Shown piece after piece: positions 8,603 to 16,720 of a stretch of DNA of 64,000 nucleotides (position 1 is the first letter of the stretch; each line of letters starts with the position of its first letter). The notes under the pieces were generated by a model. It made no database searches. It had not been told where the DNA came from and saw only the letters and a program-made list of their open reading frames with translations. Made by a program: the position numbers and the translations under genes. Source of the stretch: Candidatus Melainabacteria bacterium (GTDB lineage Bacteria; Cyanobacteriota; Vampirovibrionia; Obscuribacterales; Obscuribacteraceae); NCBI GenBank assembly GCA_003242885.1, contig QKMZ01000001.1, positions 62,001 to 126,000 of the forward strand, in the 5' to 3' direction.

Positions 8603-8728
8603 GTGTCTGTAGAGCATGGACTTCGGGCTGTCTGGATTGCAAGCCTGGCCATTGTTGTCATCTACGTTTCCATTGGTTTTAGCCTGTCTCTCTATAGGTA
8701 TTTACACACCGTCGCCAAGCTGTTCTAG
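8603..8728 (+). CDS. Candidate small single-span membrane protein (41 aa)
   Basis: An open frame ending at TAG 8726-8728. GTG at 8603 is a possible start, with AGGATT about 15 bases upstream; the true start is uncertain and the frame extends upstream. The product has an amphipathic start (EHGLRAVW) and a hydrophobic helix (IASLAIVVIYVSIGFSLSL). It shares the pattern V-x-H-x4-A-x-W-I with the frame at 8425-8559. Confidence 0.3.
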   Translation: MSVEHGLRAVWIASLAIVVIYVSIGFSLSLYRYLHTVAKLF

Positions 8729-8776
8729 GTTATAGTTCGTGCGCAGAAACTCGCTGAAACGCGTATAGTAGTCGGA

Positions 8777-9796
8777 ATGAATTCGATCAAGGACAAACTT
8801 GCAGGCATGCGGTGGCTTCTCGTTAAGCCCGGCAAGTTTTTTGATGATGTAGCCCGCAATGGAAGCTATTGGGACGGCTTGGTTTTCGTCGCTTTCCTTG
8901 CGCTCTTAGTCGGCTTCGGCGCCGTGCTTGGCGATCCGACACTTTCGCCGGACATGGTGCTTGCCGATGGTGCGAAGGTCGCGCTCGTCCTATTCGTTGG
9001 GATGCTTGTCATTACAGCCGTTTGGGGGCTTTTCTCCGCCCTGATCGGCATGAAGATGCGCCCTCGCATTGCCGTCGCGCTGACTTTTAAAGAAGCCCTA
9101 CAACGCTGCCTTCGCATTGTTTGCTTTGCTTTAGCTCCAATAGCACTCCTATTTTTTCACGGACAGTTGTTAGTAGGCTTAGCCCTTGTGGGCGTACTAG
9201 TTTTATCGGTGATTGGTGTGTCAAAAGCGCTCTCAATCAAAATTATTCCTGCGCTCATTGTGCAGGCGCTGGTGTGCGGAAGCATCGTTGGTGGCGCCGC
9301 CCTTGCAGTGGATTCGTTTTTCAAAGATCCTGAATTCCAAGCGCGTCGCAGTCGCTCTTATCCGGCGAAGAAGCTCATCGGAAAGCCCGCTCCAGATATT
9401 TTGATTTCGCCGACCGGCGGCACGCCCATCCATTTGTCAGAGTTGAAAGGGAAAGTAGTTATCATCGATTTCTGGGCGACATGGTGTCCGCCTTGCCGTT
9501 TCGGACTGCCGATGGTGAGTGAAGTGGCGTCGAAGTACAAAGACAAAGGCGTAGTCTTCTATGCGATCGGCGACGGCAGTATCAATCAAGAAAAACTCTA
9601 TTTGGAACAGCGGAAAATCGATGCAATAGCATCCAGCTCGAACGCTGAAGGCTTTGAAGCATTCATGGTCCAGGCGATTCCCGAAACCATCGTTATAGAC
9701 AAGGAAGGCATCGTCAAGGCTGTGCACATCGGGCTTTCCCAGAATGAGAAGGAAGAGCTGACAAGCGAGATAGAAGCGTCTCTCGCAGGTAAGTAG
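8777..9796 (+). CDS. Yip1-like membrane domain fused to TlpA-type thioredoxin
   Basis: 339 residues. Residues 1-180 contain about five membrane helices laid out like the Yip1 family (KPGKFFDDVARNGSYWDGL at the N-terminus is its usual opening). Residues 200-339 are a TlpA/ResA-like thioredoxin domain with the active site WCPPC (Cys237, Cys240) and the cis-Pro loop QAIPETIVID. TlpA-like domains reduce disulfides or help cytochrome c maturation outside the membrane, so the C-terminus should face the periplasm. Joining the two is unusual; most TlpA proteins have a single anchor. It is monocistronic. Confidence 0.85.
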   Translation: MNSIKDKLAGMRWLLVKPGKFFDDVARNGSYWDGLVFVAFLALLVGFGAVLGDPTLSPDMVLADGAKVALVLFVGMLVITAVWGLFSALIGMKMRPRIAVALTFKEALQRCLRIVCFALAPIALLFFHGQLLVGLALVGVLVLSVIGVSKALSIKIIPALIVQALVCGSIVGGAALAVDSFFKDPEFQARRSRSYPAKKLIGKPAPDILISPTGGTPIHLSELKGKVVIIDFWATWCPPCRFGLPMVSEVASKYKDKGVVFYAIGDGSINQEKLYLEQRKIDAIASSSNAEGFEAFMVQAIPETIVIDKEGIVKAVHIGLSQNEKEELTSEIEASLAGK

Positions 9797-9923
9797 GTAT
9801 TCTTCGCGCCCGCGGACTTTTCTTGTGTTGCAATCTGGTTCAGGTTTGACCGTGAACTGATTTCCTAATACTTGGGCACCCCCATGAGGCATAATATGCT
9901 TAACCTCAGGGGATGAAACGAAC

Positions 9924-10775
9924 GTGATCACCTTTTACGAGCGCATGAGTGATTTGATTTCTACCGGCACACCATTCGTGTGCGCGACAATTGTCGACAC
10001 TCAAGGTAGTGTGCCGGCCGACATCGGCGCCAAGATGCTGGTGACTGCTGACGGCGCTTATTTCGGAACAGTCGGTGGCGGCAAAATAGAAGCCCGCGTT
10101 ATTCAAGAGTCTAAAGCGATGTTGAAGTCAGCGGGTTTGGCTGGAACCTCGGGTAAGGAAGATTCTACTGCGAAGTTTTTCGAGTGGAGCTTGAACCGAG
10201 ACATAGGCATGACCTGTGGTGGGTCAATGCGCGTGTATCTCGAAGCGTTCAATCATCGCGCTTGGAACATCACCGTATTTGGTGCCGGGCACGTGGCAAA
10301 TGCATTGATATGTCTTCTGGAAAAACTGGACTGCCGAATTACCTGCATTGATTCGCGCGTAGAGTGGCTCGATAAGCTGCCGGACTCGCCCAAGTTGCGC
10401 CGTGTGTTGTTGACCGAGATGAAGGAATTTGTTAGGGACATTCCGAGCGATTCGTTTGTATTGCTTATGACAATGGGACATAGTTCTGACAAACCAATTT
10501 TGTTGGAAATTTTGAGTCGATGGAAGGATGTGAAGTTTCCATACCTTGGCGTAATTGGCAGCGATGCCAAGGCTGCGCGCATCCGAAAAGACATTGCTGA
10601 AGCTGGTTTGCCTGACGAACTCTCGAAAGTTTTCTACTGCCCAATTGGACTGCCACTAGGCTCAAATCATCCGCAGGAGATCGCTGTCAGTGTGGCGGCG
10701 CAGTTGCTTCAAGTTCGAGATCAAGCAGTCACTCCAAGCGTGTCTAACCCTGCTGGTGCAGAAAATCTGATATAA
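9924..10775 (+). CDS. xdhC: XdhC family molybdenum-enzyme maturation protein
   Basis: 283 residues with the XdhC/CoxI N-terminal motif GSVPADIGAKMLV, the Gly-rich YFGTVGGGKIEARV and the TCGGSMRVY segment. It then has a Rossmann-type C-terminal half (ITVFGAGHVANALICLL). XdhC inserts sulfurated molybdenum cofactor into xanthine dehydrogenase-like enzymes in the cytosol. The likely client is the molybdenum subunit whose end is at 1-185, although about 10 kb of unrelated genes separate them. The Cys-Gly-Gly near residue 95 and the Ala-Asp after Pro match active family members. Confidence 0.88.
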   Translation: MITFYERMSDLISTGTPFVCATIVDTQGSVPADIGAKMLVTADGAYFGTVGGGKIEARVIQESKAMLKSAGLAGTSGKEDSTAKFFEWSLNRDIGMTCGGSMRVYLEAFNHRAWNITVFGAGHVANALICLLEKLDCRITCIDSRVEWLDKLPDSPKLRRVLLTEMKEFVRDIPSDSFVLLMTMGHSSDKPILLEILSRWKDVKFPYLGVIGSDAKAARIRKDIAEAGLPDELSKVFYCPIGLPLGSNHPQEIAVSVAAQLLQVRDQAVTPSVSNPAGAENLI

Positions 10776-10902
10776 AACGAACATATGCGCTGAACATAGG
10801 AACTGTTTCACTTTCAATTGCTGAACTTCTCGAACGTACCTCCCTCGGAGGCTGACGAGCACAATTGGTATTGGACAAGGAGAAGTTTCTCAACTTCGAA
10901 CC

Positions 10903-13032
10903 TTAGTGCCCACTCCCGCTAAAGTGATCTTCGCCGTCCGGTAAGATGCGCGAGAGATTGTTGTGAGTTGGCAGCCCGATGTATTCCCACTGGAATGGCA
11001 ACAGTACAGAGGGATCGTAAGTCAGCTTGTTGCGATACCAAATATCCAATTTGGGATTGGCTTTCTTTAGTTCTGCAGAAAAGGCATCGACGTCTCCTGT
11101 CGGCCAGGTTGCCGGCACAATCTCCAGTATTCGCAAATTTTTCAACTTAACCAGTGACTTAACGCACTTTGCTGTTACGTGTGATTGACTGAGATCAAGC
11201 CATTCCAAAGATTGCATGTTCTCTAAATGCTTGACTCCTTCATCCGTAATCAAGTTATTTGCGAGATTCAAGACTCTAATTGTTTTGCTTTTGCCGATCA
11301 GTTTGAGATCACTATCACGCATTGCATTGGTAGCAAGCACTAGCTCTTGTAAATTTTTGAACTTCGGAATTAGCTTTAGAACATGCTCTGGTGCGTTCAG
11401 GTGGCTGATGTCCAAAAACTGAAGATTGAGGATCTCTTTGTATTTGGCTAATTGAGCGCAGTCTACGTCGCACGTCGAGAGATTGAGAAAAATCAAGTTC
11501 GGAAGGTGCGGAAGAATAGCTAGATCTTTGTCACTAAATGTGGTGCCTGATACGTTAAGGCATCGCAGGCTAGTAAACTCCTTAAACTTAGAGTATATCG
11601 AGGAATTTCCCGCGCTTCCTTTGTAATCCAGAACCACCAAATCGTCAGGTCGAAATCTCGTTAACAGTGTTGGATCTTTATCTATTTCATCGTCAATCAT
11701 CAAACCAACATCGTCTGCCATGCCGAGTTTGATTTGTCCAGAGGCCGTTTTAAATCTATTATTTCTGAGGATAAGAGTGCCAACCGAATATTCGGGAAAG
11801 TCGAAAACCTTCAACCGTCCTTCGATGTGAGACCAATATTGTGGGAGAGCGCCAGTTGAAACGCTTGGTGGTGGCGGAGGTGGTTGTGCAGTGGGTTTAA
11901 AGAACATAGACGAACTCGCTACGCCAAGACCATAGATTAAAGCACCAAACGCTGCCATTTTGAGCACGTTGCTCATTCCGTTGGTTTGCGCCGGCTCAAT
12001 CTTTTTAGTTTGGATGGTCCGTTCACGAATGTCGGTTGCTTTGTATTTTCCGCTGGCAGTAATGCTTTGACTGTCGCCGCCTTCTTTCATGTCGCGCTCG
12101 AGTGCAATCAAGTCTGTTGCTAATTGATGTGCAGACTGGTAGCGCTTTTCAGGATCTTTCTGCAACAGCAATTCGATAATGAGCTCGAGCGCTTGGGGAT
12201 AGTTTCCACCCATCGACGCTTCTTTAAGCGACATTTGTTTTTCGCCTTGATGTTTCATCATGGTTGAAAGCGCTGTTTCACCCATAAATGGTGGCGCGCT
12301 CGTCAATGTTTCATACATAACGCAACCCAAGGAATAGAGGTCGCTGCGATGATCGACAGGCAATCCCATGCACTGCTCTGGGCTCATGTAGAAAGGACTT
12401 CCGAAGATTTCACCGGTCTTCGTCAATGTTTGTTGATTGAATTCGTCGATGCCTGTCAACTTGGCAATGCCAAAGTCCACGACCTTGACGCTTTCGCGCT
12501 CGTACTCTCCCTTGGGAGGCACAATCATAATATTGCTGGGCTTCAAGTCACGGTGAACGATGCGCTGCGTATGGGCGCAATCGATTGCAAATGCAACCTG
12601 GATAAATAGCGAAACAGCGCGTTCTGTCGGTAAGTGCCCGAGACTCTTGATCTCGTCTGCCAGTGTTTTTCCCTCAATGAGTTCCATAAGGAAAAACGGT
12701 TGACCCTTTTCAAGCAATCCGAACTCAAAAACTTTAAGCAAGTTCGGATGATCCAGTAGCTGCGCCGCCTTCGCTTCATTTTGAAAACGTTTCCAGCTAG
12801 CGTCCGCCGCCTCCTGGGATTTGTTGAGGCACTTGAAAGCAAATTGTTTTTCCAGCAAGAGGTGATCGACGCGGTAAACGCTGCCCATCCCGCCTTCGCC
12901 AAGAAGTTCGATCACTCTAAACTTTTCGAGGAGAATTGTGCCCGGTGCGATGCTCGTGTTGCCGCCACCCGAAAGCACCTGAGTGCTCTCGCTGTCGTGC
13001 AAGCTGTTCGAATATGAATTCTCCATGTGCAT
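10903..13032 (-). CDS. Membrane Ser/Thr protein kinase with leucine-rich repeats
   Basis: 709 residues. The N-terminal Hanks-type kinase (about 35-310) has the P-loop LLGEGGMGSVY, catalytic Lys68 (FAFKCL), HRDLKPSN with Asp162, DFG at 186-188 and GSPFYMSPEQ. A juxtamembrane segment leads to one membrane helix near 355-378 and a Pro-rich linker. The C-terminal part (about 400-700), probably outside the membrane, carries leucine-rich repeats (LRCLNVSGTTF, LIFLNLSTCDV, LVLATNAM, RVLNLANNLI, LEWLDLSQSHV). All catalytic residues are present, so it should be active. The LRR domain probably senses or binds a partner. Such kinases are common in planctomycetes, cyanobacteria and Melainabacteria. No phosphatase gene is adjacent. 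Confidence 0.92.
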   Translation of the reverse strand: MHMENSYSNSLHDSESTQVLSGGGNTSIAPGTILLEKFRVIELLGEGGMGSVYRVDHLLLEKQFAFKCLNKSQEAADASWKRFQNEAKAAQLLDHPNLLKVFEFGLLEKGQPFFLMELIEGKTLADEIKSLGHLPTERAVSLFIQVAFAIDCAHTQRIVHRDLKPSNIMIVPPKGEYERESVKVVDFGIAKLTGIDEFNQQTLTKTGEIFGSPFYMSPEQCMGLPVDHRSDLYSLGCVMYETLTSAPPFMGETALSTMMKHQGEKQMSLKEASMGGNYPQALELIIELLLQKDPEKRYQSAHQLATDLIALERDMKEGGDSQSITASGKYKATDIRERTIQTKKIEPAQTNGMSNVLKMAAFGALIYGLGVASSSMFFKPTAQPPPPPPSVSTGALPQYWSHIEGRLKVFDFPEYSVGTLILRNNRFKTASGQIKLGMADDVGLMIDDEIDKDPTLLTRFRPDDLVVLDYKGSAGNSSIYSKFKEFTSLRCLNVSGTTFSDKDLAILPHLPNLIFLNLSTCDVDCAQLAKYKEILNLQFLDISHLNAPEHVLKLIPKFKNLQELVLATNAMRDSDLKLIGKSKTIRVLNLANNLITDEGVKHLENMQSLEWLDLSQSHVTAKCVKSLVKLKNLRILEIVPATWPTGDVDAFSAELKKANPKLDIWYRNKLTYDPSVLLPFQWEYIGLPTHNNLSRILPDGEDHFSGSGH

Positions 13033-13113
13033 AGCTTACCCGATTAACTTACGCTCGCGGGCGCCGCTTTAAAAGCCATTAGAAGCCTATCGCTGGTAAG
13101 TTTCGGGGGTAGG

Positions 13114-13845
13114 TTACCTGGAAGTTCGCAGCCGGACTTTGGCGCTTTTGCTGGCGACAAGACCATTTACCCAGTCGCCCAGCTCGCCACCCGATTTCCA
13201 AATCAAGTGCGGGCAGTCGTCGTCGAGCCTGTAGACCGTGTACATGTGATAATCGGCGTCGTTGAGTTTTTCGTGCAAAAATGCGATTTCGAGCTTGCCA
13301 TCCTTGTCTGCGTCGATCACTACTGGTGCTTCCTTGGGTACGCCTGTGAGCGGGTCTACCAGCTTTACGTATTCGTAGGGTGGTGTAATCTCGGTGAGGA
13401 CGACCTTTCCGTCCTTAGCGAACTGAGTCGCCGCTATCCACTTGTCAAAAATCCAGCCAGTGCGCAGCGAGTATTTTCCGATTTTGCTTTCTTTCCACTT
13501 CAATGAATTCAGGAATGGCTTGTCTTGCGCAGTCACCGTTTGTATTGTCCAAGACTTGCTGGTGCTGCCTGTGTTCGCCGAGTCTTTGGTTGGCGAATTC
13601 CACTGCATGTCTTTTACTTTCTCTCGGTCTTTCGCCATATTCATTACATGTTGGGCGAAACCAGTGTTTGGTTCGGCTAAAGCTGGAGTGCAAAGGCTCG
13701 GGGTGAAAAAAACGCCAAATGCAAGGCTTGATGCTAGCGCAATGCCAGATGCGAGTGCTGTCCCAGGTGCGAGCGCTATGCCGGATGCGAATGTCGTTTG
13801 CGCTCCAAATATTGAGTAGGGTGTTAGCTGGAATTTGTACTTCAT
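13114..13845 (-). CDS. Secreted hypothetical protein with repeat-expanded signal peptide
   Basis: 243 residues. The N-terminus is an unusually long hydrophobic export signal that contains repeated ASGIALA/APGTALA units before PALA-EP, encoded by imperfect direct repeats near 13725-13800. The mature domain is beta-rich with segments typical of a secreted surface or binding protein (SLRTGWIFDKWIAATQF, DADKDGKLEIAFLHE). The DADKDGKLE run resembles an FG-GAP/dockerin-like calcium loop. No enzyme motif was recognised. Confidence 0.75.
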   Translation of the reverse strand: MKYKFQLTPYSIFGAQTTFASGIALAPGTALASGIALASSLAFGVFFTPSLCTPALAEPNTGFAQHVMNMAKDREKVKDMQWNSPTKDSANTGSTSKSWTIQTVTAQDKPFLNSLKWKESKIGKYSLRTGWIFDKWIAATQFAKDGKVVLTEITPPYEYVKLVDPLTGVPKEAPVVIDADKDGKLEIAFLHEKLNDADYHMYTVYRLDDDCPHLIWKSGGELGDWVNGLVASKSAKVRLRTSR

Positions 13846-13962
13846 ACCCTAACCTTACCCAGCCTCCTTGTCGGGCAAAAGGGTGAAAACCCTGAGTGTG
13901 TTGGCTCTGGGCTAGGGCTCAGACCGGTTAGCCCGTACAGGGACACCCCTGTAACAAGTTGC

Positions 13963-13990
13963 TTGACGAGGACTAGACGACCGGTCTAAT
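13963..13990 (+). promoter_or_regulatory. Sigma70-type promoter with overlapping inverted-repeat operator
   Basis: TTGACG at 13963-13968 and TCTAAT at 13985-13990 are separated by 16 bases. TAGAC-N5-GTCTA (13974-13988) lies inside the spacer and the start of the -10 box, the usual position and form for a TetR-type repressor site. It faces the quinone oxidoreductase gene, whose ATG at 14035 has a strong GGAGGAGGAG ribosome site. No TetR-type gene is nearby, so the regulator would act in trans. Confidence 0.6.
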
Positions 13991-14034
13991 ATCGGCTAAT
14001 GTAGAATAGTCGCACCGATGGAGGAGGAGAAGTC

Positions 14035-15033
14035 ATGGCAACTGGAGTGAAGACAAAAGTCCAAGGGATAAGGATTTCGAAGACTGGTGAGGCAGACGTC
14101 CTCAAATTGGAAGACTATGAGTTGCCGGCGCCTGGACCCGGCGAAGTTCTGGTAAGACTGCATGCTGCTGGTCTCAACTTCCTCGACATCTACCAGCGCC
14201 GCGGCAGCCTCGGATACAATCTGCCATTGCCGTACACGCCCGGGCATGAAGGTGCAGGCGTGGTCGAGCAAGTGGGCGAAGGGGTCACTGTTGTAAAACC
14301 AGGCGACAGGGTCGCTTACACGGGTGTCTTAGGTTCGTATTCTCAAGCGATCATCGCTCCTGTCGACAAGCTTATCGTTCTGCCTAACGAATTGAGTTTT
14401 GAACAAGGCGCTGCGTTTCCGCTTCAGGGCATGACGGCACATTATTTGCTGCATGAATATCATCAGATCAAAAAAGGCGATACTGTTCTGATCCACGCCG
14501 CGGCAGGTGGCATGGGATTGCTTTTGGTTCAGTGGGCGAAACATTTGGGTGCTGAAGTTTTTGGCACTGTGTCCAACGAAGAGAAGGCCAAACGCGCTAA
14601 GGAAGCGGGTGCCGATCATGTAATTAATTACACTGAAAAGGATTTCGTCGCCGAAGTCAAACGCCTTACGAATGATAAGGGCGTCGATTTCATTATTGAC
14701 GGAGTGGGCAAAGATACGTTTGCGAAGAACTTGCAAGCAGTCGCTACGCGCGGGCACGTTGTGATATTTGGTGCGGCTAGTGGTGTGGCAGATCCCGTCA
14801 TTCCTAATGCATTGATGGCGCGTGCTATCACCATATCCGGTGGCAGCTTGTATAACTTCTTGCGCGACCGTGAAGAACTTTTGAAGAGGGCAAATGATGT
14901 TCTTGACGGCATCAAAGAAGGTTGGCTAAAACTGACAATAGATCACGTTTTGCCACTCAGCGAGGCTGCCAAAGCACATGCGCTTTTGGAAGACCGAAAG
15001 ACAATCGGTAAGGTTGTTTTGAAGTGCAATTAG
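14035..15033 (+). CDS. qor: NADPH:quinone oxidoreductase (zinc-free MDR family)
   Basis: 332 residues, the usual length for QorA. Features are the medium-chain dehydrogenase N-terminal fold (AAGLNFLDIYQRRG, GHEGAGVVEQVGEGV), the nucleotide-binding motif AAAGGMGLLLVQWAKHLGA, and the C-terminal SGGSLYNFL and LEDRKTIGKVVL. The structural and catalytic zinc ligands of alcohol dehydrogenases are absent, as expected for quinone reductases. It probably reduces quinones or enones by NADPH in the cytosol. The promoter carries a TetR-like inverted repeat, suggesting induction by electrophiles. It ends one base before the end of the convergent gene at 15034. Confidence 0.9.
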   Translation: MATGVKTKVQGIRISKTGEADVLKLEDYELPAPGPGEVLVRLHAAGLNFLDIYQRRGSLGYNLPLPYTPGHEGAGVVEQVGEGVTVVKPGDRVAYTGVLGSYSQAIIAPVDKLIVLPNELSFEQGAAFPLQGMTAHYLLHEYHQIKKGDTVLIHAAAGGMGLLLVQWAKHLGAEVFGTVSNEEKAKRAKEAGADHVINYTEKDFVAEVKRLTNDKGVDFIIDGVGKDTFAKNLQAVATRGHVVIFGAASGVADPVIPNALMARAITISGGSLYNFLRDREELLKRANDVLDGIKEGWLKLTIDHVLPLSEAAKAHALLEDRKTIGKVVLKCN

Positions 15034-16011
15034 TTATTGCTGGTTCTGCTTTGTTTGAGCTAACTTGTAGTTGACTTCGCGAACGTAGCCTTGACCGGGC
15101 GCACTGTCCATCATGTTTAGAACGGCTGCCATCTTGGACATATCCGACAGGATGCGCCGTTCTTTCACGCCCGTAGTATTTTGATTAATTGCTACGACGA
15201 GGTCGCAAGACTGCAATAGCGTGTCAACCGAAAACTGATTTACGGCTGCGTACCCTTTCAAAACAACGGAAGCCTTACGGCGTCCGATGCCGTCTTTCGG
15301 ACGCAAATCGCTGCGCTTCAAAGTGCGCTCGGAAGCAACCAATTCAAAACCTGGCTTTAACGCAACAACTTTGGCGTCGCTGCCTGCAAACGGACCGCCT
15401 TCGAGTTTAATGCGCACGTTGTTGCCCAGCCCATCGATATTCATGACTCGTACAACGCCATCGGTGTTCTTGATCACGGCGTCACCATTAGCCGTGATTG
15501 CAATTTTGCCGAGATCTGTTTTCACAAAAGCGGCTGTCGATGGTTTTCTCACGCTGACCAGCACGGCGCCCACTTTAAGTTCTACAGCAACAGGCGAGGG
15601 ACGTGAATAGGTTGTGTCCTGCTCTGCGCGAACTAAGACCCACTCGCCTCTGTCTTTGTTGTTTTCTTCCTTTGGAAAATCATGCATCTTCAAAGGAATG
15701 AGACCGGACATTGCAGATGGCAACTGGAGCGACGGCGAGTTGTACGCTGCACCTAATGCTGGTCCGGGATTAGTCACATCGGTCGGAACAAAAATAGGCA
15801 CGCCATCGCGATTCGGTGTGTTTACAATCGGAGGAATAATCAGGCGCGGAGGTTCGGTCTGAGGCGGAATGTAGACAGGCTGCTGGACGCGCGGACGGTC
15901 GTCAGGATCTCTTTGCGCGAAAGTGCACGGCGATGCTAGACCGGCGAAAACAAACGCGGACGTTACCACAAGGACAAATTGCTTATTCCAAATAGTCATT
16001 AAGCGAGCCAT
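15034..16011 (-). CDS. Secreted FecR-like domain protein
   Basis: About 325 residues from the ATG ending at 16011, chosen because a signal peptide follows (KQFVLVVTSAFVFAGLASPC, cleavage near TFA-Q). The early mature part is Pro-rich (YIPPQTEPPRLIIPPIV). Residues about 135-240 look like a FecR beta-sandwich (VGAVLVSVRKPSTAAFVKTD, GKIAITANGDAVIKNTDG). The C-terminus is helical. FecR-type domains outside iron transport often occur in envelope proteins of unknown role. The ribosome site is weak. No sigma factor or TonB receptor is adjacent, so an iron role is not supported. Confidence 0.75.
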   Translation of the reverse strand: MARLMTIWNKQFVLVVTSAFVFAGLASPCTFAQRDPDDRPRVQQPVYIPPQTEPPRLIIPPIVNTPNRDGVPIFVPTDVTNPGPALGAAYNSPSLQLPSAMSGLIPLKMHDFPKEENNKDRGEWVLVRAEQDTTYSRPSPVAVELKVGAVLVSVRKPSTAAFVKTDLGKIAITANGDAVIKNTDGVVRVMNIDGLGNNVRIKLEGGPFAGSDAKVVALKPGFELVASERTLKRSDLRPKDGIGRRKASVVLKGYAAVNQFSVDTLLQSCDLVVAINQNTTGVKERRILSDMSKMAAVLNMMDSAPGQGYVREVNYKLAQTKQNQQ

Positions 16012-16165
16012 GACAGACCATTTTAGAAGACCGCGCGCGTCAGGGCAGTAGATACATTTAACCTGTAAAGGTGCTACTGGCGCGGCGAAACAGCGGTCTG
16101 CCAAGGGGGCTCGAAAAGACGCCCGAACTCCTTCGTCATTCTGGTACTACTTTTGGTGGCAGTAG

Positions 16166-16444
16166 CTACATTGACACCAGTGTCGGGTTGTAGGTCGTTA
16201 CCATTTGGTGAACGAGCCTAAACACATCGTGACTATCGCTTGTGCGACCTTGCTCTTCGTAGCATCCTGCGAGCTTTACTAGGATGTTGCTTGCGTGTGG
16301 GTGATTGGGACCATACTCGTCCGACACCGCCGAGAGCGCTTCTTTGTACAACTGTTCGGTCTCATCATAATTGCCGTCTTCAAGACACACATCTGCCTGT
16401 TTCATCAATTGCTTCCAGGACAGTGCGTGCGACAAAGAATTCAT
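16166..16444 (-). CDS. Small TPR protein
   Basis: About 92 residues from the ATG ending at 16444 (MNSLSHALSW). It has one and a half TPR units of the kinesin-light-chain type (CLEDGNYDETEQLYKEALS, HPHASNILVKLAGCYEEQGR). Similar short TPR units occur in the proteins at 39589-40203 and 60193-64000. It is probably a cytosolic protein-protein adaptor. No other domain is present. Confidence 0.7.
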   Translation of the reverse strand: MNSLSHALSWKQLMKQADVCLEDGNYDETEQLYKEALSAVSDEYGPNHPHASNILVKLAGCYEEQGRTSDSHDVFRLVHQMVTTYNPTLVSM

Positions 16445-16720
16445 TCTGAGACGAGTATTCAGTTTTAAAGGTGGAAGACGACTCAAATACTAATGCATGC
16501 ACCCGTGAGCCTAAAGTGCTTGTATCGAAATCTTATCACTGCGGATCTTCCCATTGAAGCTGATTGTGAGAGCGGTTTCAGGAATTCGGTTGGTGACAAC
16601 GGGTGCACTTTAGTGGCGCCGGGCAAGTAGCGAGCCTGGCACGCAGTAGGACGCGGCGGTGGCGGGAACTTGCGGGCTTCTGTCGCGTCCCTCCCTCTGC
16701 CAAAAGAAAGTGGGAAGCCG

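Noticed and set aside
15034..16011. Iron-regulation FecR
   Set aside because: No ECF sigma factor, TonB receptor or membrane-spanning FecR layout.
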